Of a stretch of 49,317 bases of DNA, positions 5,253-14,662 are shown in pieces. The stretch is from CAMQVM01 sp044433365 (GTDB taxonomy: Bacteria > Bacteroidota > Bacteroidia > Bacteroidales > Rikenellaceae). The position numbers and the translations under genes were made by a program. The notes below the pieces were generated by a model that worked only from the letters and a program-made list of their open reading frames with translations, did not search any database and was not told where the DNA came from. Numbering within the stretch: position 1 is the stretch's first letter; every line of letters starts with the position of its first letter. The stretch spans positions 1 through 49,317 of the forward strand of contig JAWXTR010000007.1 of the NCBI GenBank assembly GCA_044433365.1, given 5' to 3'.

Positions 5253-7760
5253 ATGAAAGAGTATTCATACGAAGAGGCGGTAGAAGAGTCACGTAGCTAT
5301 TTTGGTGGTGACGATTTGGCTGCAACGGTTTGGGTGAGCAAATATGCCCTAAAAGACTCATTCGGTAAGATATACGAGTCGTCGCCAAAGATGATGCACG
5401 AGCGTATTGCTGCTGAAATTGAGCGAATTGAGAGTAAATATCCTAATCCAATGTCGAAAAGCGAGGTTTTTGAGCTTATTGACAAGTTTAAGTACATTAT
5501 TCCTCAAGGTGGACCTATGACAGGTATTGGCAATGAGCTTCAAATAGCCTCTCTATCAAACTGTTTTGTGATTGGTCATAAAAATCCAGCCGACTCTTAC
5601 GGTGGTATTATTCGCATCGACGAAGAGCAGGTGCAGCTTATGAAAAGACGTGGTGGTGTGGGTCACGACCTATCTCATATCCGTCCTTCGGGAAGCCCTG
5701 TTCTTAATAGTGCTCTTACATCTACTGGTATCGTGCCATTTATGGAGCGTTATTCAAACTCTACTCGTGAGGTTGCTCAAGATGGTCGTCGTGGTGCTCT
5801 AATGTTGTCAATATCTGTAAAACATCCAGATGCTGAGAAGTTTATTGATGCAAAAGTTGATACAGGTAAGGTTACAGGTGCAAATATTTCAGTAAAATTG
5901 GATGATGAGTTTATGCGTGCTGTAATCAGCGGTGACAGCTATCGCCAACAATTTCCTATCGACTCAAAATCACCAACTTACGAGAGTGATATTGATGCAA
6001 CTTCTCTTTGGAATAAGATTGTTCACAACGCTTGGAAATCGGCTGAGCCTGGTATTCTATTTTGGGATACAATCATCAATGAGTCAATCCCTGATTGTTA
6101 TGCCGATTTAGGATTTAAAACAGTATCTACAAATCCTTGCGGTGAAATTCCTCTATGCCCTTACGATAGCTGTAGATTGTTAGCTATCAATCTTTATGGC
6201 TATGTAGAAAATCCATTTACAACGGAGGCATATTTCAATTTTGAGCTTTTCAAAGCTCATATTTTGAAAGCAATGCGAATGATGGACGATATTATTGATT
6301 TGGAGATTGAAAAAATCGAAAAAATTCTTGAAAAAATCCAAAGCGATCCAGAAGATGCCGATATTCGTAGCGTAGAAATCTCTCTTTGGAATAAAATTAT
6401 CGAAAAAGCGCAGCAGGGTCGTCGTACAGGTCTTGGAATTACTGCTGAAGGCGATATGCTCGCTGCTTTAGGCTTAAAATATGGTAGCAAAGAGGGTAAT
6501 GATTTTGCAGTAGAGGTTCAAAAATTCTTAGCCGTTGAGGCTTACCGCTCGTCGGTAGTACTAGCTAAAGAGCGTGGCACATTCCCAATTTTTGATGCTG
6601 AAAGAGAGCAAAACAACCCTATGATTAAGCGTATTGCTGAGGTTGATGGTGAGCTTTACAACCAAATGAAGGTTGTAGGTCGTCGTAATATTGCAATGCT
6701 TACAATTGCTCCTACAGGCACTACAAGCCTTATGAGCCAAACTACATCGGGTATCGAACCAGTATTTTTGCCTTACTACACACGTCGTCGCAAGGTAAAT
6801 CCTAACGACAAAGATGTTAAAATCTCATATACCGATAGTGTTGGCGACTCTTGGGAGGAGTATAACGTATTCCACCATAAATTTGTGACTTGGGCTGAGG
6901 TTAATGGCTACACAAAAGAGCAAGTTAATGCTATGAGCAATAGCGAAATAGATGAATTGGTAAAAAAATCGCCATATAATGGTGCAACCTCTAATGATAT
7001 TGATTGGGTAAGCAAAGTATCAATGCAGGGAGCTATGCAAAAGTGGGTAGACCACTCTATTTCGGTTACTGTTAACCTTCCAAAAGATATTAAAGAGGAG
7101 TTGGTTGCTCAAGTGTATAAAACAGCTTGGGAAAGCGGTTGTAAAGGTATTACGGTATATCGTGATGGTAGTCGTGATGGCGTTTTGATATCTTCAAAAG
7201 AGAAAAAAGAGCATGAAGCACCTCTAAAACGTCCTTTAGAGCTTACAGCCGATGTTGTTCGCTTTAGAAATGGTAAAGAGGAGTGGATTGCTTTTGTAGG
7301 CATCTTTAATGGCAAGCCTTATGAGATATTTACAGGTAAAAACGACGAAGATACTCTTTATATCCCAAAACGTATCACTAAAGGCACAATTCTAAAAGTT
7401 CGTGAAGCGGATGGAACAAAACGCTACGACTTCCAATATGAAGATAAATATGGATATAAAAACACAATTGGTGGTATCTCTCGACTTTTTGATGAGACCT
7501 ATTGGAACTACGCTAAATTAATCTCTGGCGTACTTCGCAACGGTATGCCGATTCTTCAAGTTGTAACTTTGGTTTCGTCGCTTCATTTCGATTCAGAGTC
7601 TATCAATACATGGAAATCGGGTGTAGCTCGCTCACTAACAAAATATATCCCTAACGGCACTCGCACCTCAAAATGCTGCTCGGAGTGTGGCGAAGAGGCT
7701 CTAATTTATCAAGAAGGCTGTCTAGTTTGTAGTGCTTGTGGGCACTCTAAATGTGGATAG
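5253..7760 (+). CDS. nrdJ: Adenosylcobalamin-dependent (class II) ribonucleotide reductase
   Basis: An 835-residue class II ribonucleotide reductase, making deoxyribonucleotides with an adenosylcobalamin-derived radical and needing no oxygen. Visible signatures: SLSNCFVIG with a catalytic-pair Cys, the active-site NPCGE at residues 294-298 (Asn294, radical Cys296, Glu298), PTGTTSLMSQTTSGIEP, and GCKGITVYRDGSRDG near the end of the barrel. The last 30 residues are Cys-rich (CCSECGEE and CSACGHSKC), resembling a zinc ribbon and supplying C-terminal thiols for re-reduction. Length is normal for the large form. The start is the first ATG after an A+T-rich leader without a Shine-Dalgarno sequence. 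I see no cobalamin riboswitch in the leader, but a terminator-like hairpin and a MITE are present. Confidence 0.95.
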   Translation: MKEYSYEEAVEESRSYFGGDDLAATVWVSKYALKDSFGKIYESSPKMMHERIAAEIERIESKYPNPMSKSEVFELIDKFKYIIPQGGPMTGIGNELQIASLSNCFVIGHKNPADSYGGIIRIDEEQVQLMKRRGGVGHDLSHIRPSGSPVLNSALTSTGIVPFMERYSNSTREVAQDGRRGALMLSISVKHPDAEKFIDAKVDTGKVTGANISVKLDDEFMRAVISGDSYRQQFPIDSKSPTYESDIDATSLWNKIVHNAWKSAEPGILFWDTIINESIPDCYADLGFKTVSTNPCGEIPLCPYDSCRLLAINLYGYVENPFTTEAYFNFELFKAHILKAMRMMDDIIDLEIEKIEKILEKIQSDPEDADIRSVEISLWNKIIEKAQQGRRTGLGITAEGDMLAALGLKYGSKEGNDFAVEVQKFLAVEAYRSSVVLAKERGTFPIFDAEREQNNPMIKRIAEVDGELYNQMKVVGRRNIAMLTIAPTGTTSLMSQTTSGIEPVFLPYYTRRRKVNPNDKDVKISYTDSVGDSWEEYNVFHHKFVTWAEVNGYTKEQVNAMSNSEIDELVKKSPYNGATSNDIDWVSKVSMQGAMQKWVDHSISVTVNLPKDIKEELVAQVYKTAWESGCKGITVYRDGSRDGVLISSKEKKEHEAPLKRPLELTADVVRFRNGKEEWIAFVGIFNGKPYEIFTGKNDEDTLYIPKRITKGTILKVREADGTKRYDFQYEDKYGYKNTIGGISRLFDETYWNYAKLISGVLRNGMPILQVVTLVSSLHFDSESINTWKSGVARSLTKYIPNGTRTSKCCSECGEEALIYQEGCLVCSACGHSKCG

Positions 7761-7805
7761 AGGTCGTTAAGAGGAGAGTGCTCAAAAGCACCATTTAACA
7801 CAAAC

Positions 7806-7836
7806 AACCCTTGTCACAGAGCTTGTGGCAGGGGTT
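7806..7836. terminator. Terminator-type hairpin after nrdJ
   Basis: AACCCTTG pairs with CAGGGGTT (one wobble), with an inner stem around GAGCT, followed by ATTTGTT. A near-identical hairpin with the opposite loop sense occurs at 22472-22502 in the other large convergent gap. Confidence 0.5.
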
Positions 7837-7980
7837 ATTTGTTCATGGGGAAATTCGCAAAACCCCTTTTGGAATAACCTTTCATATCAAGGAGTTTTGC
7901 TATTTCTCTATTCAGGGTTATTCGCAAAACTAATATCAAATTAATTTACAAATAGTTACGTGCTTAAAAAACCTCTAAAT

Positions 7981-8018
7981 TACCTCTATTTTTGCACTTT
8001 TGTGCAAAAATAGAGGTA
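7981..8018. terminator. Perfect 17-bp hairpin between convergent genes
   Basis: TACCTCTATTTTTGCAC (7981-7997), loop TTTT, then its exact complement (8002-8018). T-runs are weak on both sides, but the stem is perfect; a bidirectional terminator is the simplest reading. Confidence 0.45.
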
Positions 8019-8024
8019 ATAAAA

Positions 8025-8158
8025 AAACTATATTTAACACTTTTTAAAAAAAAGTGAACAAAAACACGCCTTCAGTGGCTCTACGAGACCACTGAGCGCA
8101 CAATTTTCAAAGAAAATTGTGAGGCATATCCGCAAAAGGAGTTTTGGGAATATGCCTA
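8025..8158. repeat. Family C repeat, copy abutting the GH3 stop codon
   Basis: A unit of about 130 bp made of successive small hairpins (CAGTGG...CCACTG; CACAATTTTC...GAAAATTGTG; CGCAAAAGGAGTTTTGGGAATATGCC). An almost identical unit lies in opposite orientation at 22304-22436. Its GCCTA end provides the TAG stop of the GH3 gene on the minus strand. Confidence 0.75.
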
Positions 8159-10567
8159 TTCAATTAACACTCCCGAGAAGAAAATATCTCGTTTTGGGGC
8201 AACAAATTTTTCACCTTTCAGTGTCAAAGTCGATTCCAATCGGATATCACTAGATGAGGCTCCTATCTTGATTTGATATTCGCCTGGGGCAACAGTCCAA
8301 TTTCCATTTTCGTAGAACGAGAGTAGTTTTGGAGAGAATCTAAATGTTATCTCGTGGCTCTCTCCTGCTTTTAGGTCGATACGTCTAAATCCTTTTAACT
8401 GCATCGGTTTTATATCAATGTTTTTATCTTTTGAAGAGATATATAGCTGCACAATCTCGGTGCCATCTACCTCGCCCGAGTTGGTTAGCTTAAATGTGTA
8501 TTCAACCATATCTTTTGTAATATGAGCACTACATTTTTTGCCTGTAACAAAATTGTAATCGTAGGTTGTATATGAAAGACCATATCCAAATGGATACAGA
8601 ACCAATCCCTGCTTATCCTCTCCGTAGGTGTAGCTAAGTGGCTCTTTAGACTCTGTTGCTGGATAGCTAGTAGCAAGTTTTGCCGAGGGGTTTACATTGC
8701 CTGCCAAAATATCGGCAAGGGCATTGCCTCCCTCCTCCCCAGGATACCATGCTTGAACTATTGCTGCGCAACCATCCGATATGTATTTTGATAAAACCTG
8801 AGCACGTCCTCCAAACATCACAAGCACTACAGGTAGCCCAGTAGCGATAAGTTCCTCAACAAATTTTTCTTGATTGCCTGGTAGACGTATTCCTTTTCGT
8901 ATACGTCCCTCACCACAAAGCGTTGGATTTTCGCCTACCGCTGCAATAATAACATCGCTATTTTCTGCCAATTCTATCGCTTTACTCCATGAAGTTGGGT
9001 CGCTAGTGCGCCCAAGCATCTCTACAAGGTTTGCAATCTTATCAATACGAGGGTCGCCACCACCATGGTTTGTCTTAGCCTCTTTTGTCTCGTCCCAATC
9101 GCAACCACGTTGGTACGCCACTTTAAAATCTTTTGACAATCTACTATCAAGCCCCTCTTTTAAGGTGTACACTTTGGGATTTAAACCTGTGATTTTATCA
9201 CCTCCATACTCAAAAAAGGCATATAAAGCTTGGTAGGTGTAGTCGCCAAACATCGACCAGAAAGTATTAGCATTAGGTCCCACTAAAGCGACATTTGGGG
9301 TTTGTGTCTTAAGAGGTAGTATGCCATTATTTTTTAAAAGTACTATCGATTGAGCTGCTAAGTCGTAGGCAACCTTTCGATACTCTGGTTTATCAAGATC
9401 TATAACGCCCTCTTCATACAATTTTGCATCTTTATCTAAAAGTCCTAACCTTACTTTCATGGCAAGATTAAGCTTTACAGCCTCCTTAAATCGCTCTTCA
9501 GATACTTTTCCACTCTCTATAAGATATGGAAGCGTATAGAAACTACGTCCTGTGCTAAGCTCTAAATCGGCTCCTGCATTTATAGCCTTTGTTGCCCTTT
9601 CATGGTAGTATGCGGTTTTGTCGGAAACATTATTTCGACCAATTGTTATAGATTGATAGTCGCTAATGACAATTCCGTCAAACTCCATATAATCTCGAAG
9701 TAGTTCGGATAGAAAGTAGTTATTGGTAATGGCACTTTCACCATTATAACTATGATAACCTGGCATTATAGATTTTACCCCAGCAATTTTTATTGCCGCT
9801 TCATGTGGGGTGATAATCTCCTCTAATATCTCTTTCTGCGAAAGCAACGAACCTCCGCCATAACCTAGAAAATGTTTTGTTGTAGCAGCCACTCCAGTGC
9901 GTAGATTTTTACCTTGCAACCCTCTAACAAATGCACAACCCATAGCTGCTGATAGGTAGCTATCCTCACCATAACTCTCTTCACCTCGGTTGAAGTGTTG
10001 TGAGCGAACTATATCGACCATAGGAGAAAGGGCAAAAGTGGTGCCCGTTGCTCGCATACTCTCAGCTGTATAACGACATTTTTGGAGAAGTAATCTAGGA
10101 TTCCAACTACATGCCACACCAATCTGCTGTGGGTAGGTAGTAGCCCCCTTTGTCGAATAGCCTGTTATCGCCTCTTCATGTATAATTGCGGGAATTTTAC
10201 TTGGTGTTTCGGTCATAAGGTAGTGTTGGAGCTGCTTCGAAAAATCTCGAAGCTCTTCTGGAGTCCAATCCTGCACACACGCCACTTGAGAAATATGACC
10301 AATGCCATTAGGAATAAGTTCTCTACATTTTTCAATCGAAAATTTGCCATCTTCAACAAGATGACGACTGCGAATACCACAAAGCTGTGCTGTTCGCTCC
10401 TCCATAGTCATACTATTATATATCGAGTCGACGATTCTCTCTACTTTTGAATTTATTAAAGGCTGAGCAACTATTTGGCTCACAACTACCTCCTTATGAG
10501 AGCTACAACTTGTTGTTACAGCTGCAAAGAGTGCCACTGTAAATGCAAAAAATGATATGTGTTTCAT
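8156..10567 (-). CDS. Glycoside hydrolase family 3 lipoprotein (beta-glucosidase/xylosidase type)
   Basis: An 803-residue GH3 enzyme. Residues 1-21 form a lipoprotein signal with lipobox TTSC (Cys21), so the mature enzyme is lipid-anchored. The GH3 N-terminal barrel carries the substrate-binding KHF (231-233) and the catalytic nucleophile Asp303 in IVISDYQSI. The C-terminal sandwich domain follows (VALVGPNA onward, with PGEEGGNALADILAG), then a fibronectin-III-like domain (SGEVDGTEIVQLYI). It should release terminal beta-linked sugars from oligosaccharides in the periplasm or at the cell surface; the sugar cannot be fixed from sequence. It stands alone, with no SusC/D pair nearby. A run of nine G (C on the coding strand) sits about 20 bp upstream of its start. 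Confidence 0.92.
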   Translation of the reverse strand: MKHISFFAFTVALFAAVTTSCSSHKEVVVSQIVAQPLINSKVERIVDSIYNSMTMEERTAQLCGIRSRHLVEDGKFSIEKCRELIPNGIGHISQVACVQDWTPEELRDFSKQLQHYLMTETPSKIPAIIHEEAITGYSTKGATTYPQQIGVACSWNPRLLLQKCRYTAESMRATGTTFALSPMVDIVRSQHFNRGEESYGEDSYLSAAMGCAFVRGLQGKNLRTGVAATTKHFLGYGGGSLLSQKEILEEIITPHEAAIKIAGVKSIMPGYHSYNGESAITNNYFLSELLRDYMEFDGIVISDYQSITIGRNNVSDKTAYYHERATKAINAGADLELSTGRSFYTLPYLIESGKVSEERFKEAVKLNLAMKVRLGLLDKDAKLYEEGVIDLDKPEYRKVAYDLAAQSIVLLKNNGILPLKTQTPNVALVGPNANTFWSMFGDYTYQALYAFFEYGGDKITGLNPKVYTLKEGLDSRLSKDFKVAYQRGCDWDETKEAKTNHGGGDPRIDKIANLVEMLGRTSDPTSWSKAIELAENSDVIIAAVGENPTLCGEGRIRKGIRLPGNQEKFVEELIATGLPVVLVMFGGRAQVLSKYISDGCAAIVQAWYPGEEGGNALADILAGNVNPSAKLATSYPATESKEPLSYTYGEDKQGLVLYPFGYGLSYTTYDYNFVTGKKCSAHITKDMVEYTFKLTNSGEVDGTEIVQLYISSKDKNIDIKPMQLKGFRRIDLKAGESHEITFRFSPKLLSFYENGNWTVAPGEYQIKIGASSSDIRLESTLTLKGEKFVAPKRDIFFSGVLIE

Positions 10568-10585
10568 TATAATAAAATTTTATGA

Positions 10586-10594
10586 GGGGGGGGG
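10586..10594. repeat. G9 homopolymer upstream of the GH3 gene
   Basis: Nine consecutive G (C9 on the GH3 coding strand), 19-27 bp upstream of the GH3 start codon, in an otherwise A+T-rich gap. Such tracts can change length by slippage and alter expression, but one sequence cannot show this. Confidence 0.7.
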
Positions 10595-10713
10595 AGGAAC
10601 TCTAATTATTGGGTTTGTAAAAGTAATAATTATTTTTATAAATTTTATCTTTTTATATCAAATATCAAAAAAAATCGATAACTTTACAACGAAGCATTAA
10701 TCATTACTTCCCT

Positions 10714-12381
10714 ATGAAAGATAAAAAATTTAAAGTAAAGTGCGAAAACAGTGGTAGTGAAATTTTTGTAGATGCAGGAGTTTCGCTATTAGAGTTATTA
10801 AAGTCGGAGAAAATAGAGAGCGACTACCCAATTATTGCTGCTTATGTAAATCATAAAACCGTAGATTTACACTACCAAATTTATGAAAATAAAAGTGTGC
10901 GTTTTCTCGACACATCCCATTTTGAGGGGGCAAAGGTGTATCAGCGCACCTTTAGATTTATATTATATAAGGCAGTGTGTGATATTTTTAGCGGTTGTGA
11001 GCTTGCAATCTTTGGAACGCTTGGTCATAATAGCTACTTCGAAATAGAGTCGGTAGAGGGCAATGAGCACAACACCGCACTGCTAAAAGAGAGAATAGTG
11101 TCGATTATTGAGAGCGACTATCCTATTCTTTTTGATATAATTCACTATGAAGAGGCTGCTGCGCTCTATGAGCAGAATAAAATGTACGACAAAAGTCGAC
11201 TTTTGGCTAGTAGTCCATCTCTATATGTTAAGGTTAATCAGTTAGAGAATGTATTTGGCTATTTTTACGGCACTTTGGCTCCATCAACCTCTTATGTTTC
11301 GATATTTGATATTACACCCCTAGGAAAAGGGTTTCGTCTGACTCTTGCCGACTCCAAAAAGCCATCAAATATTTCACAACTTCGAAATAATAGCAAAATA
11401 ATTGATATTTTTAAGGCTCAACACAAACTTCTCGATACATTGGAAATAGAGGATATTGGTGCGCTAAATTCAAAAATCAATAGTGGAAATTCTAAAGAGC
11501 TAATAAAGATTGGGGAGGCGTGTCAGGAGAGAAAGTTTGCTGAGCTTGCCGACAAAATCTACTCCCGTTGTTGCGATAGAGTCAAGCTAATATTAATCTC
11601 TGGACCATCTTCAAGTGGAAAAACAACCTTTAGCAATCGACTTACTATAGAGTTAAGGCTTTTGGGACTGAAGCCTATTATTTTGTCGATGGATGACTAT
11701 TTTATAAATAGAGCAGACACTCCGCTTAACGAAAAGGGAGAAAGAGACTTTGAACGTCCAGACGTAATAGATATTGAGCTGTTTAATTCGCACCTTTCAC
11801 TTCTTCTTCAAGGTGAAGAGGTGGAAATTCCTCGCTACAACTTTTTAAAAGGCGAAAGAGAGTGGAGAGGAAGTAGAGTAAAGCTCGACCAGAAAAATAT
11901 TATCATTTGTGAGGGGATACACGCACTAAATCCAATTATGAGTAGTAGTGTTGATAATTCACAAAAATTTAAACTCTATATTGCTCCCCTTACATCTATT
12001 GCACTCGACAATTTGAGCTGTATAGACACCACCGATATTCGGCTTATTCGAAGAATTGTGAGAGATTCTGCTTACAGGGGACATTCGGCTCAACAAACCA
12101 TAAAAAGATGGGGAAGTGTAAGACGAGGTGAAGAAAATTATATTTTACCTTATCAAAAAGATGCAGATGAACTATTTGATACATTCCTATTTTTTGAAAT
12201 ATCTGTCTTAAAACAGTTCGTCTTGCCTCTACTCTCAACAGTTAGCGACTTACATGAGGAGTATAGCCAAGCTATGCGACTTACCTCGCTTTTGGCTCAT
12301 ATTCAAACTGTAGAGCATAAAAATATCCCTCCTACTTCTATTCTGCGTGAATTTATTGGTGGAAGTAGTTTTGAGTATTAG
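10714..12381 (+). CDS. Uridine-kinase-like nucleoside kinase with N-terminal TGS/ThrRS-type domains
   Basis: A 555-residue protein in two parts. Residues 1-70 look like a TGS domain (GVSLLELLKS, IIAAYVNHKTVDL), and about 70-220 resemble the second additional domain of threonyl-tRNA synthetase. From about 290 there is a phosphoribulokinase/uridine-kinase P-loop fold with Walker A GPSSSGKTT (about 297-305), SMDDYF and the ERPDVIDIEL substrate region, and CEGIHALN. The family is annotated as uridine kinase or nucleoside kinase in Bacteroidota; it should phosphorylate a nucleoside in the cytoplasm, but the natural substrate of this fused form is uncertain. It ends at the heptamer array, convergent with the SIMPL gene. 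Confidence 0.8.
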   Translation: MKDKKFKVKCENSGSEIFVDAGVSLLELLKSEKIESDYPIIAAYVNHKTVDLHYQIYENKSVRFLDTSHFEGAKVYQRTFRFILYKAVCDIFSGCELAIFGTLGHNSYFEIESVEGNEHNTALLKERIVSIIESDYPILFDIIHYEEAAALYEQNKMYDKSRLLASSPSLYVKVNQLENVFGYFYGTLAPSTSYVSIFDITPLGKGFRLTLADSKKPSNISQLRNNSKIIDIFKAQHKLLDTLEIEDIGALNSKINSGNSKELIKIGEACQERKFAELADKIYSRCCDRVKLILISGPSSSGKTTFSNRLTIELRLLGLKPIILSMDDYFINRADTPLNEKGERDFERPDVIDIELFNSHLSLLLQGEEVEIPRYNFLKGEREWRGSRVKLDQKNIIICEGIHALNPIMSSSVDNSQKFKLYIAPLTSIALDNLSCIDTTDIRLIRRIVRDSAYRGHSAQQTIKRWGSVRRGEENYILPYQKDADELFDTFLFFEISVLKQFVLPLLSTVSDLHEEYSQAMRLTSLLAHIQTVEHKNIPPTSILREFIGGSSFEY

Positions 12382-12383
12382 AG

Positions 12384-12512
12384 GGGGTTAGAGGTTAGAG
12401 GTTAGAGGTTAGAGGTTAGAGGTTAGAGGTTAGAGGTTAGAGAGTAGAGAGTAGAGAGTAGAGATTTTGTTTTAATCTCTAATCTCTAACCTCTACTCTC
12501 TAACCTCTACTC
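12384..12512. repeat. Heptamer tandem array (GTTAGAG x8, AGTAGAG x3) with inverted partner
   Basis: Eight units of GTTAGAG (12387-12442) and three of AGTAGAG (12443-12463) are followed by a T-rich loop and then complementary CTCTAAC/CTCTACT units (12475-12512). The two halves can form a long hairpin between the convergent kinase and SIMPL genes. The SIMPL stop codon lies inside the right half. Similar CTCTAAC arrays occur at 32170-32222 and 32466-32506. Confidence 0.85.
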
Positions 12513-13220
12513 CTTAAAACTAACCGCCCACTTGGTGCCTACATACACCTCAAACTCTTGTTTTACAAAATCTACATCACTCTGTTCAACTGCATTTTCA
12601 GCCATTGAGTCACTGCTGTTTGCTACACGAGCCTTTGTGTACATTATATTTGGAGAGTAGATGCGCTGTGTATCGGTAATTGTAATAATTTTACCAATTT
12701 TTGCATCTGCAGCCTCTGCTAATATCGCTGCTGTCTCTTTTGCATTTCGTACCGCTTGTGCTTTTAGCTCAAGATATATTTTATCTCTATCTAAAACCTC
12801 ATAGCTTGTGATTTTTGCATTTGAGATACCCTCTTTTTCGAGTGCAGCAAATAGTGGTGCGCTCTTTTTAAGCTCCAATAGCTTTAAAGTGTAGCTTTTT
12901 GAAGATACACTCTTTTTGCGGCGGATAAAATCGCTATCCATCCCATTAACCGATAAATTCTCGTCAGGATTTAAGCCTAATTTCTTTAAAGTTGATACCA
13001 ATTTCTGCTCTACCTTCTCAACTCCACCTGCGGAGCGTGTAGCAGCATCGTTTTCGTCAACAACAATATTAATATAGGCTACATCGGGAGAGACCAATCT
13101 TTTTGCCTGCCCTAACACCTCAATCGAGCTATTTGGCTCAATATTTTGCGATTGTGCAACTGCACTATATGCCACCAAAAAGGCAGCAAATAGTACAATT
13201 ACCGATTTTTTAATTAGCAT
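12507..13220 (-). CDS. SIMPL-domain (DUF541) periplasmic protein
   Basis: A 237-residue protein with a signal peptide (about 1-22, ending AVAQ) and one SIMPL/DUF541 domain over the rest: IEVLGQAKRLVSPDVAYINIVV at the start, GISNAKITSYEVLDRDK in the middle, and a conserved region with AVRNAKETAAILAEAADAKIGKI. The family (BP26/OMP28-like) is periplasmic or outer-membrane associated and poorly understood. Its start overlaps the end of aspA by 7 bp, so the two are translationally linked on one transcript. The stop codon lies within the heptamer array. Confidence 0.85.
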   Translation of the reverse strand: MLIKKSVIVLFAAFLVAYSAVAQSQNIEPNSSIEVLGQAKRLVSPDVAYINIVVDENDAATRSAGGVEKVEQKLVSTLKKLGLNPDENLSVNGMDSDFIRRKKSVSSKSYTLKLLELKKSAPLFAALEKEGISNAKITSYEVLDRDKIYLELKAQAVRNAKETAAILAEAADAKIGKIITITDTQRIYSPNIMYTKARVANSSDSMAENAVEQSDVDFVKQEFEVYVGTKWAVSFKE

Positions 13221-14647
13221 TTTACAAATTTTCTAGGTTTAACCATGTTCTCAGGAAGTAAGATGTTGTCAAGCTCCTCTTTCGACATCAATCCTTTTTC
13301 AAGAACGAGATTATAAACCCCTTTATTTTGCTCTAACGCCTCTTTTGCAATCTCAGTCGACACCTCATAACCAAGATATGGGTTAAGAGCAGTAATCAGA
13401 CCGATACTATTATATACCATCTCACGACAATGTTCACGATTTGCAGTGATGCCTGTAATACATTTATCACGAAGTGTGTTCATACCGTTTACAAGCATTT
13501 CGATAGACTCAAAAAGACTATGAACTATGATTGGCTCCATAGCATTTAACTCCAACTGTCCAGCCTCAGCAGCAATACTTACAGTAAGGTCGTTACCCAT
13601 CACTTTAAATGCAATTTGATTGATAACCTCCGGAATCACTGGATTTACTTTGCCCGGCATAATTGTCGAACCTGGCTGCATTGCAGGTAGGTTAATCTCA
13701 TTAAACCCTGTACGTGGACCAGAAGATAGCAGGCGAAGGTCGTTGCTTATTTTTGAAAGTTTGATAGCTAAACGTTTGATAGCCGACGAATACATAATAA
13801 ATGCACCAGTATCGTTAGTTGCCTCAATCATATTTTCAGCTGCCACAATTGGCATAGATGTAATATCACGAAGATATTTGACACATAGAGGTGTGTAGTC
13901 AGGGTCGGAGTTGATACCTGTACCGATAGCTGTAGCACCCATATTTACCTCCAAAAATAGCTTAGAGTTGTGTTCTATACGATCTATCTCCTCGCTAAGA
14001 GTAGCTGCATAAGCCCCAAACTCTTGACCTAAAGTCATAGGCACTGCATCTTGCATTTGCGTACGTCCCATCTTGATAACATCCGAAAACTCCTCAGCTT
14101 TTGCCTTAAAAGCATCAATAAGCCATTTCAAACTGCTAGTAACCTCACTTGTGCGAAGTAGAAGAGCGATATGAATAGCGGTAGGGTAAGCATCATTTGT
14201 AGATTGTGATAGGTTTACGTCATTATTTGGGTGGCAATATTTGTATTCCCCTTTTTCGTAGCCCATAATCTCTAATGCACGATTCGCAACAACCTCATTT
14301 GCATTCATATTTGTGGATGTTCCTGCACCACCTTGCACTGTATCAACAACAAAATGGTCGTGAAGAGCACCATTTTTAATCTCATTACAGGCTTGAACAA
14401 TAGCCTCTTTTTTTTCAAAGGAAAGCATGCCTAAATCGTGATTAGCCTTAGCAGCAGCCTCCTTTACAATAGCTAGAGCCTTGATAAAGGCAGGGAAAAG
14501 GCTTAAACGTGAGCGGCTAATGTTGAAATTCTCTAAAGCACGCATTGTTTGAACACCAAAATAGTACTCAACAGGGATATTTTTATCCCCTAAAAGATCG
14601 TGCTCTGTGCGGCACTCTCCCGATAATTTTAATTTAATAGGACTCAT
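13214..14647 (-). CDS. aspA: Aspartate ammonia-lyase
   Basis: A 477-residue aspartase of the fumarase/aspartase superfamily, interconverting L-aspartate with fumarate and ammonia in the cytoplasm. The N-terminal region has RTEHDLLGDKNIPVEYYFGVQT, then TSTNMNANEV and the CHPNNDVNLSQSTND substrate loop, and the flexible catalytic loop GSTIMPGKVNPVIPE with its signature Ser. Length is normal for aspartase. In anaerobic Bacteroidales the reaction can feed fumarate respiration or amino-acid use. It is the first gene of a pair with the SIMPL gene, has a Bacteroidota promoter upstream, and a family D repeat lies in its leader. Confidence 0.93.
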   Translation of the reverse strand: MSPIKLKLSGECRTEHDLLGDKNIPVEYYFGVQTMRALENFNISRSRLSLFPAFIKALAIVKEAAAKANHDLGMLSFEKKEAIVQACNEIKNGALHDHFVVDTVQGGAGTSTNMNANEVVANRALEIMGYEKGEYKYCHPNNDVNLSQSTNDAYPTAIHIALLLRTSEVTSSLKWLIDAFKAKAEEFSDVIKMGRTQMQDAVPMTLGQEFGAYAATLSEEIDRIEHNSKLFLEVNMGATAIGTGINSDPDYTPLCVKYLRDITSMPIVAAENMIEATNDTGAFIMYSSAIKRLAIKLSKISNDLRLLSSGPRTGFNEINLPAMQPGSTIMPGKVNPVIPEVINQIAFKVMGNDLTVSIAAEAGQLELNAMEPIIVHSLFESIEMLVNGMNTLRDKCITGITANREHCREMVYNSIGLITALNPYLGYEVSTEIAKEALEQNKGVYNLVLEKGLMSKEELDNILLPENMVKPRKFVKC

Positions 14648-14662
14648 AGTATTATTGTTTTT

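Larger units (their letters stand above)
7761..8024. other. Convergent intergenic region with two hairpins
   Basis: No gene seen. It contains the terminator hairpin at 7806-7836, several copies of an ATTCGCAAAACC-type motif (near 7853 and 7919) also found in family C, and a perfect 17-bp-stem hairpin at 7981-8018. It separates the convergent nrdJ and GH3 genes. Confidence 0.6.

Noticed and set aside
12387..12463. Heptamer array as a CRISPR array
   Set aside because: Units are 7 bp with no spacers, and no cas genes are present.
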